Below are positions 17,093 to 22,168 of a stretch of 22,168 nt of DNA, piece by piece. The position numbers were made by a program, and so were the translations under genes. The notes under the pieces are model-generated. The model saw nothing but the letters and a program-made list of their open reading frames with translations. It did no database searches and was not told where the DNA came from. Location of the stretch: the NCBI GenBank assembly GCA_028274825.1, contig JAQCMZ010000116.1:1-22168 (forward strand), read 5' to 3'. Numbering within the stretch: position 1 is the first letter of the stretch; the number at the start of each line of letters is the position of its first letter. Origin of the DNA: Haloferacaceae archaeon. Its GTDB lineage: Archaea; Halobacteriota; Halobacteria; Halobacteriales; Haloferacaceae.

Positions 17093-18020
17093 CTGCCGTG
17101 TTGAATAGCGATCTAATCGGCTGATATCAGGGAGTAGAAGGACGAAGCCGAGGAAATCGATTCTGAGTATGAAAGTCGATCTTCTCGACTTCGTTGAGCA
17201 GTGTCGGCACCTAGCCAAACAAGCGTTGGGGAAGCACGCGGGCGAGCCCGCCAGCGGCGGATTCGCCCGCTGAATCCACGTCGTCCTGCACTGTTTTCGG
17301 CTCAAAGAAGATCACAGCTACCGTGAAACGCCGAATCGGCTGAAGTACATGGCCGAGATTTGTGACGCACTCGGCTTAGATCAGGACGACCTCCCGGACT
17401 ACAGCACGATCTACAAGTCGTTCGATCGGCTGGAAATGTGGGTGTGGCGGGCGTTGCTGCGCGTTTCAGCGCAGCAGCACCCGCAGTCAGGCCACGCAGC
17501 ACTCGACGGCACGTTCTTCGACCGCCGCTCAGCCTCATCGTACTACCGCCAGCGATCAGGCAGTACCGTGCAGACGCTGAAAGTCACGACACTAACCGAT
17601 AGAGAGTCTCTTGCCGTTCTTGACGTCCATATCTCGGCCCGGTGGAAACACGATACCAAGACCGGGCCGCAGGTCGTCCGCGTTCTAGCGGACGACCTGC
17701 TCTCGGTAGCTGCCGATAAAGCGTTCCACAACTGGCTCACGAAATACGAGTTCTACGCACTTGGCGTCGAACCAGTTATTTGCAGCGTGGATCGAGGCCG
17801 TTGACGCTCGGGCATAACGCACTCATCCGGGCCAACGGCTACTCTCAGCGCTGGATGGCCGAGACTTCGTATTCGACACCGAAGCGCTCGCTCGGCGATG
17901 CCGTGCGAGCGCTCGGCTGGTATCGACAGTTCCGTGAAATTGTCCTCATCTTCGCCATCTCGAACATAGAACCGCTCTGTGAACCACTCTAACCGTGACT
18001 CAGCATCTATTCAACACGGC
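17093..18020 (+). mobile_element. IS5-family (ISH1-type) insertion sequence, inactive
   Basis: Terminal inverted repeats are GCCGTGTTGAATAG at 17095-17108 and its reverse complement at 18007-18020. AGTGTTTT at 17085-17092 is repeated at 18021-18028, an 8-bp target duplication as expected for the ISH1 group. The end assignment is ambiguous by 2 bp because the inner CT at 17093 also pairs with AG at 18021. The only gene inside is a broken transposase. Confidence 0.85.
17169..17992 (+). pseudogene. IS5/ISH1-type DDE transposase, broken
   Basis: This is a haloarchaeal IS5-family transposase, about 274 aa when intact. Translation from ATG 17169 gives MKVDLLDFVEQCRHLAKQAL, then stops at TGA 17271-17273 (codon 35) where the family has Trp (GGFARW); reading continues in the same frame through DLPDYSTIYKSFDRLEMWVW and the DDE-domain stretch HAALDGTFFDRRSASSYYR. 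A second lesion near 17780 (one base lost, or two gained) shifts the frame before RGSRPLTLGHNALIR and the C-terminal MAETSYSTPKRSLGDAVRAL. Both lesions make the copy inactive unless complemented in trans. Confidence 0.92.
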
Positions 18021-18065
18021 AGTGTTTTCGACAACTGTTATGCCGAGTGGCTGACAATCCGAGAC

Positions 18066-18437
18066 ATGCAGTTAGAAACAATGCAGCCGAACCCAGCCTG
18101 GGACTTTGCAGCGCATCAAGAGACCATCGAGGTACTCTCTGAAGATGGGTTAAAATTCTCTGTTTGGGCTGGCGACTGGTGTCCCGACTGTCGAGGTCAA
18201 CTACCGGATTTTGCGGCAGCACTGCGAGCGGCTTCTGTCTCTTCAGATCGAATCAGCCAGTACCCCGTCGAAAAGAACGAAGACGGGTCAAAGACAGGAC
18301 CAGCCGTCAACGAATACGAGATTGAACTGATACCGACAGTTGTTGTCGAACGGGACGGTGAAGAGATAGCTCGATTCGTCGAAGAAGAACAGATGCCGAT
18401 TCCGGTTTATCTCGTAGAGGAGATTGTCAGTTACTGA
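18066..18437 (+). CDS. Thioredoxin-fold protein with CPDC motif
   Basis: This is a small cytoplasmic thioredoxin-like protein of 123 aa, likely to reduce or exchange disulfides. The active-site motif is WCPDC at residues 38-42 in VWAGDWCPDCRGQLPDF, and the fold's cis-proline is P90 in IELIPTVVVERDG. There is no signal peptide. The frame is open further upstream to 17979, but that part lies inside the IS5-type element, so the start is placed at ATG 18066 (MQLETMQPNPAWDF); ATG 18081 is an alternative. The insertion ends only 46 bp before the start. A weak TATA-like TGTTATG near 18036 would give a leaderless mRNA and lies outside the element. Confidence 0.85.
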   Translation: MQLETMQPNPAWDFAAHQETIEVLSEDGLKFSVWAGDWCPDCRGQLPDFAAALRAASVSSDRISQYPVEKNEDGSKTGPAVNEYEIELIPTVVVERDGEEIARFVEEEQMPIPVYLVEEIVSY

Positions 18438-18515
18438 CTCTCTCGTGTTCGACTGTCGCAGCTATCGGTCGCGCTCTGTTCAATACTGGGTCGGTCAGTA
18501 AGCAGCATCCAGGCG

Positions 18516-18850
18516 TTTATACAGATTCACGGAGAATACTGGTGGCTTGAGCCACCAGATGAATCCGACAATTCTTGACATGATATGCCGTACACAATCT
18601 CGTGCGTGGACAACTGGCAGTTGACTCGGTGTTTGCCACGGCCTCCAGCCGAACTCAACAGCGAAGCCGGCCACGCCGACAGTCGGTAGATAAGCAGGTA
18701 ACTCCAAGCCCTTTGCAGGCGACGAGTAACGGCTTCCCGGCAGAGCCACTGGTCGACTGTCCAGCAACCCTGAAACTCCCACCTTTCAGGATCAACCTCC
18801 CCGGCCAACACCGGGTGGGAGGCCCGCGTCTTTAGTCGCGGGGAAATGTC
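18516..18850 (+). mobile_element. PATE-like non-autonomous IS200/IS605-group element B
   Basis: The left end reads TTTATAC (18516-18522), GGAGAATA, then hairpin CTGGTGGC-TTGA-GCCACCAG (18539-18558), then ATGAATCCGACAA. Apart from the stem, this matches the left end near 21825-21880. The right end has a hairpin CCCGCG-TCTTTAGT-CGCGGG (18823-18842) followed by AAATGTCAC. The interior of about 260 bp has no gene. It sits between the convergent ends of the thioredoxin-fold gene and gdh. Confidence 0.72.
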
Positions 18851-18927
18851 ACTCTGTCAACACTTCCGCAGGCGACACGCACACAGACAGCCCGGAGTCG
18901 ATGCGGCTCCGTCTCTCGGCTATAAAC

Positions 18928-20184
18928 TCACGGCCAATTGCCCGATTGTGCATACGCACTGGCAACCCGACGGAGCGCGACGACGTATGCCGCTGTCCGG
19001 AGGTTGGGCAGGTCTTGTTCGTCGAAGGCTGCCACGAGATCATCGAAGCCATCGGTAATGACTGTCTCTAGTTCGTTATTCACTCGCTCTTCGGGCCAGT
19101 AGAACCGGTTGCGATTCTGCACCCACTCGAAATACGACACAGTCACGCCACCGGCGTTCGCGAGGATATCCGGCACGACGTATACATCTTCGTCGGTGAG
19201 GACTTCATCGGCTCCCGGCGTGAGTGGCCCGTTAGCTGCCTCGACAATCATATCAGCTCGGATATCTGCTGCCAGTGACGCATCAATCGCGTTTTCGAGC
19301 GCTGCTGGAATCAGTACGTCCACATCGAGGGTGAGGAGATCCTCGTTGCTGATTACTTCTGTGGCGCCAGCGAATTCTTGAACTGACCCCGTCTCAGTTT
19401 TGTGGTGTTTGGCGGCGAAGGTATCCAGTCCCTCAGGATTGTAGATGGCGCCCGACGAGTCAGAAACCGAGACGACCGTCGCACCCTCCTGATCAAGAGC
19501 CTGAGCCGCCACAGACCCGGCATTTCCGTATCCTTGAACAGCGACCGTCGCGCCCGCAAGATCGCGGCCGAGCCAGTTCAGAGCCTCTCTTGTGGAAAAC
19601 ATCACCGACCGGCCTGTCGCTCGGACGCGACCTTCCGATCCACCGGAGTCGGGAGCTTTCCCCGTAATGACTCCCGGCTCTGTGGTTCGCTCCAGCGTCT
19701 CGTACGTGTCTTTGATCCAGTTCATCTCCTGTTGACCGGTGTTGACATCCGGCGCAGGGATATCGCGGTCCACCCCGATTATCGGACGGAGTTCAGCTGC
19801 GAATGCCCGTGATAACCGCTCCATTTCGCTCGCACTGTGCGCGGCAGGGTCGACCTCGATCCCGCCTTTTCCGCCACCGAACGGAACATCCACCAGCGCG
19901 CACTTGTACACCATCCACCCTGACAGCGCCTTCACTTCATCGCGGTTGACTCCCGGATGGTAGCGAATCCCGCCTTTGTACGGGCCGCGGTCGCCGTTGA
20001 ACTGTGCGCGAAACGCCTGGAATGTTTCCAACCCTCCGTTATCCATCTCCACCGTGAGGGTCGTTTCCAACACCCGTTCAGGTCGTTTGAGCCGCTCAAT
20101 TACATCGTCCCCGATGCCGACATAAGCGGACGCGTCGTCAATCTGCTCTTGCAGACTTTCGAACGGGTTCGCATCCTTTGACAT
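18928..20184 (-). CDS. gdhB: Glutamate dehydrogenase (NAD(P)-dependent)
   Basis: This is a hexameric-type glutamate dehydrogenase, 418 aa, interconverting glutamate with 2-oxoglutarate and ammonium. Dimer/catalytic-domain motifs are GPYKGGIRYHP (K70), KCALVDVPFGGGKGGIEVDP (K94 and catalytic K106) and RDIPAPDVNTG (with D146 in the catalytic loop). The Rossmann domain starts near 210 with VAVQGYGNAGSVAAQAL (GxGxxG, G218-G223). Cofactor preference cannot be read safely. ATG 20184 gives a standard N-terminus. A strong TATA box upstream and flanking gaps make it a single-gene unit. Haloarchaea often have several paralogues; I use gdhB as the usual label with modest certainty. Confidence 0.94.
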   Translation of the reverse strand: MSKDANPFESLQEQIDDASAYVGIGDDVIERLKRPERVLETTLTVEMDNGGLETFQAFRAQFNGDRGPYKGGIRYHPGVNRDEVKALSGWMVYKCALVDVPFGGGKGGIEVDPAAHSASEMERLSRAFAAELRPIIGVDRDIPAPDVNTGQQEMNWIKDTYETLERTTEPGVITGKAPDSGGSEGRVRATGRSVMFSTREALNWLGRDLAGATVAVQGYGNAGSVAAQALDQEGATVVSVSDSSGAIYNPEGLDTFAAKHHKTETGSVQEFAGATEVISNEDLLTLDVDVLIPAALENAIDASLAADIRADMIVEAANGPLTPGADEVLTDEDVYVVPDILANAGGVTVSYFEWVQNRNRFYWPEERVNNELETVITDGFDDLVAAFDEQDLPNLRTAAYVVALRRVASAYAQSGNWP

Positions 20185-20221
20185 GAGTTAAAAAATCGGC
20201 TGCAACTCTCATAACAGTGTC

Positions 20222-20233
20222 GGATATATATTA
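20222..20233 (-). promoter_or_regulatory. TATA box of gdhB
   Basis: The minus strand reads CTAATATATATCC about 44 bp before the ATG, predicting a leader of about 16 nt. It is the strongest TATA box in the window. Confidence 0.55.
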
Positions 20234-20435
20234 GGTATTTGTATTCCTTTGATGGGTTCACAGAACCCGTATCTGTAACACGATAGTGACACGATGAGCC
20301 CGCGACGCTGACAGCGAGTGAAATCGTCCCCGGCCAGACGAGAGAGACGCACTCGGTCAGATTGCTCTAACCGCCGACACGCTCATACATCACGCTCCGA
20401 GGGTGTTCGAGACCGTCTCAGCCTCCCGATGGTGG

Positions 20436-21278
20436 TCACTCTGATGGTTCAGCCGCATCAGCCCGCGAGAGAATACGCTCGGCACGTCTGACAATCGGCG
20501 GGTCGATCATTTCGCCATCTACCACGGAAACGCCGGAACCGTCTTGAGCTGCCTGACTCTGCGCGCGAACCACCTTCTGTGCCCACTCGACCTGTTCTGG
20601 GTCAGGTGCAAACGCCGCATTGATGATCGGCACCTGAGAGGGGTGGATCGCAGCCTTTCCGTCGTATCCCAGGTCACAGGCTTCATTGGTGGCACTCTTC
20701 ATGCCATCAGGGTCATTGAACTCCGTGTACACCGTATCGAGCGCGTCAATCTCCGCGGCAGCAGCCGCAAGAACCACGTGCTGTCTGGCATACGTTGCCT
20801 GGTCGCCTGTCTGTGTGTGAGCTGTGCCGATATCTGCTGCGAGATCTTCCGCTCCAAACAAGATAGCCTCCGTGGCTTCATGTGAGGCAATCGCCTCCGC
20901 GTGAAGAATGCCGGCTGCAGTCTCCAAGAGGGCAAAAATCGCCACGTCCAGATCGTGGTTTTCACACAATTGTACATGCTGTTCCACGGTCTCCACGTCG
21001 GCGACTTTCGGAAGCATTAGTGCGTCGACGGGACTGGCCGCCAACGCAGCGATATCAGCGCTGGGATTCTGTGCTGTTAAGCGGGCGCATATTTCTGCAT
21101 CTGGGCTGTGGGTCAAGTCTGTCAGTACATCAGATACCGCTTTTCGAGCATCGTCTTTCTGTGACGGTGCGACCGCGTCCTCGAGGTCGAAAGCGAGCAC
21201 ATCAGCGTCAGTCGTCAGTGCATTTTTCAGCAATTTTGGACTATCACCCGGAGAGAAAAGCAAACTTCGTCGTGTCAT
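20436..21278 (-). CDS. CitE-like HpcH/HpaI-family lyase
   Basis: This is a TIM-barrel Mg-dependent C-C lyase of the CitE family (280 aa), which includes citrate lyase beta, malyl-CoA and citramalyl-CoA lyases and related thioesterases. The motifs are MTRRSLLFSPGDSPKLLKNA at the start, FDLEDAVAPSQK (D31, E33), the Mg ligands E119 (FALLETAAG) and D145 (ILFGAEDLAADIG), and GKAAIHPSQVPIINAAF near 207-223. The substrate loop reads ARLTAQNP where the family often has R[VI]N, a small deviation. No citrate lyase alpha or gamma subunit is present, so citrate cleavage is unlikely; a CoA-ester substrate is more plausible. The frame stays open upstream to 21329, but ATG 21278 fits the family and a TATA box 26 bp upstream. 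Confidence 0.88.
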   Translation of the reverse strand: MTRRSLLFSPGDSPKLLKNALTTDADVLAFDLEDAVAPSQKDDARKAVSDVLTDLTHSPDAEICARLTAQNPSADIAALAASPVDALMLPKVADVETVEQHVQLCENHDLDVAIFALLETAAGILHAEAIASHEATEAILFGAEDLAADIGTAHTQTGDQATYARQHVVLAAAAAEIDALDTVYTEFNDPDGMKSATNEACDLGYDGKAAIHPSQVPIINAAFAPDPEQVEWAQKVVRAQSQAAQDGSGVSVVDGEMIDPPIVRRAERILSRADAAEPSE

Positions 21279-21300
21279 ATGCTGACTGCTCGGTCGCAGA

Positions 21301-21307
21301 ATATAAA
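21301..21307 (-). promoter_or_regulatory. TATA box of CitE-like gene
   Basis: The minus strand reads TTTATAT centred 26 bp before ATG 21278, exactly the spacing of a leaderless haloarchaeal transcript. This supports the chosen start over upstream alternatives. Confidence 0.55.
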
Positions 21308-21329
21308 TGCTGAGATGATGGCTGCACAC

Positions 21330-21824
21330 CGTTCAAATGGGACTGCCCTGGCCAGGGGAGACAGTCGATATGAGACGGCTGTCTCGGGGTGAAATCACCG
21401 AGACTGCAAACCGGATCTCGGTGAGACTTTCACTGGTCTGGCCGACAGTAAGTCACTTCCGTGATGGCTTCACTCTCGACTCCCCGGGAGCAATTGAACA
21501 CACGAACAATTGAAGATCGACTCCGGGATACACACCACGCGTGACGTCAGTCAGCGACCCACGGGTGTAGTAGTCCACAGGTGCTTTGCGCATTCCGGGT
21601 AGTAGAGACAAATCAGAAATGCACTATGTAGCTGTCTACAGGCCGAACAAGCCGAGTGTCTCGGGGCGTGACCCCGAGGCGGTTCATCTGGTTTCAGTTT
21701 AGCTAGAAGTGTCGTTCATCAGTAAAGCCGTTGGAATCCGCTTTGTTCCCGCTGTGAGTCAGTCGCGTCTGACAGTCACTCGTCGAATCCCGTGACTGGA
21801 GACTGAACACCAGGAGAAGGGACA
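21330..21824. other. Intergenic, hairpins but no recognisable gene
   Basis: About 495 bp without a supported gene. Inverted repeats include CTCGGGGTGA-AA-TCACCGAG (near 21383-21402, one bulged G) and CTCGGGG-CGTGA-CCCCGAG (near 21659-21677). The second stem, 7 bp with a 5-nt loop, lacks a T-run and is not a clear terminator. Confidence 0.45.
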
Positions 21825-22168
21825 TTTATACAATACAAGGAGAATACCCGCGCCTTGAGGCGCGGGATGAATCCGACAACTCTGACACACCCTACTATCG
21901 ATAGCACGTTTGGATATTCTACCGTTCCCAACCCGAACTTTTACTCACGAAGCAACTATGAGCTGTTATAGAGCGTTCCGAATGCTGGAAGTCCACCGAA
22001 CCCACCAAGCGAAAATCCGCAACCACGGTCAGGTAGAGGAGTCGCTTGACAGGCACGGCTGGTCAGCCAGCAAGCTCTGGAACGTCGCTAACTACTACTC
22101 CCGCGAAGTATGGGATGAAACGGGTGAAATCCCCGATCACGGAGACCTCAAAGACGAGTTGAAGACCC
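21825..22168 (+). mobile_element. IS200/IS605-group tnpB element, left part only
   Basis: The left end has TTTATAC (21825-21831), GGAGAATA, hairpin CCCGCGCC-TTGA-GGCGCGGG (21847-21866) and ATGAATCCGACAA, then about 115 bp to tnpB. It aligns through TGGATATTC and ACCGTTC with the leader of the dead element on the other strand (positions 12520-12426). The element continues beyond the window. Confidence 0.8.
21982..22168 (+). CDS. tnpB: tnpB RNA-guided nuclease, N-terminal 62 codons (cut by window)
   Basis: This frame starts MLEVHRTHQAKIRNHGQVEE and is open to the window end. It matches the N-terminus of the dead tnpB at 12426 at about 54 of 62 residues and shows no lesion as far as visible. 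The family's catalytic RuvC and zinc-ribbon parts lie outside the window. Both copies share an identical run of nearly 15 bp just before the start (TGTTATAGAGCGTTCC). TnpB is a guide-RNA-dependent DNA nuclease that helps the element persist. Whether it is functional cannot be judged here, and the visible part ends before the codon where the other copy carries its 53-bp insert. Confidence 0.88.
   Translation, partial: MLEVHRTHQAKIRNHGQVEESLDRHGWSASKLWNVANYYSREVWDETGEIPDHGDLKDELKT

Noticed and set aside
10343..22168. CRISPR array or tRNA genes
   Set aside because: No regularly spaced direct repeats and no T-loop GTTCRANNC with matching acceptor arms were found by eye anywhere in the window.

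Overview
The window comes from a haloarchaeon (class Halobacteria). The predicted proteins are strongly acidic and their closest recognisable relatives are haloarchaeal. The proton-pumping complex I is the 11-subunit form without NuoE, NuoF and NuoG, with a fused NuoC-NuoD and a split NuoJ. Several genes have a TATA box 26-30 bp before the start codon, as expected for leaderless or nearly leaderless archaeal mRNAs. The mobile DNA is IS200/IS605-type tnpB elements, their palindrome-bearing non-autonomous relatives (PATE-like), an IS5/ISH1-type copy and a small MITE. The genus cannot be fixed from sequence alone.

Positions 1-10350 hold one minus-strand nuo operon, nuoA-B-CD-H-I-J1-J2-K-L-M-N (nuoN runs off the window). 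Nearly every junction is an overlap of 1-13 bp. The exception is a 576-bp non-coding gap between nuoI and nuoJ1, full of degenerate TCGRG-type short repeats. The gap splits the peripheral-arm half (A, B, CD, H, I) from the membrane half (J1, J2, K, L, M, N).

Positions 10350-18930 hold housekeeping genes scattered among mobile-element debris. In order these are: a tnpB element (about 10849-12550, minus) broken three times; archaeal AdoMet synthetase (mat, plus); a 770-bp stretch with no recognisable gene; a small conserved haloarchaeal protein (possibly DUF5804); a cysteine synthase (minus); a PATE-like element (about 16493-17010); a dead IS5/ISH1-type insertion (17093-18020); a thioredoxin-fold gene starting 46 bp after that insertion; and a second PATE-like element (about 18516-18850). 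mat, cysK and the CxxC protein share a loose sulfur-amino-acid and thiol theme, but they lie on both strands and are not an operon.

Positions 18928-21278 hold glutamate dehydrogenase and a CitE/HpcH-type lyase, each with its own clear TATA box (minus strand). The window ends in the start of another tnpB element, intact as far as it can be seen.

The most interesting signals are in the mobile DNA. Three left ends carry an 8-bp stem with a TTSA loop, and the stems differ by compensatory changes. The dead tnpB carries a 53-bp double-hairpin insert, an extra base, and a 149-bp MITE with 16-bp terminal repeats and a 7-bp target duplication. Subtracting all three restores an exact 438-codon frame.
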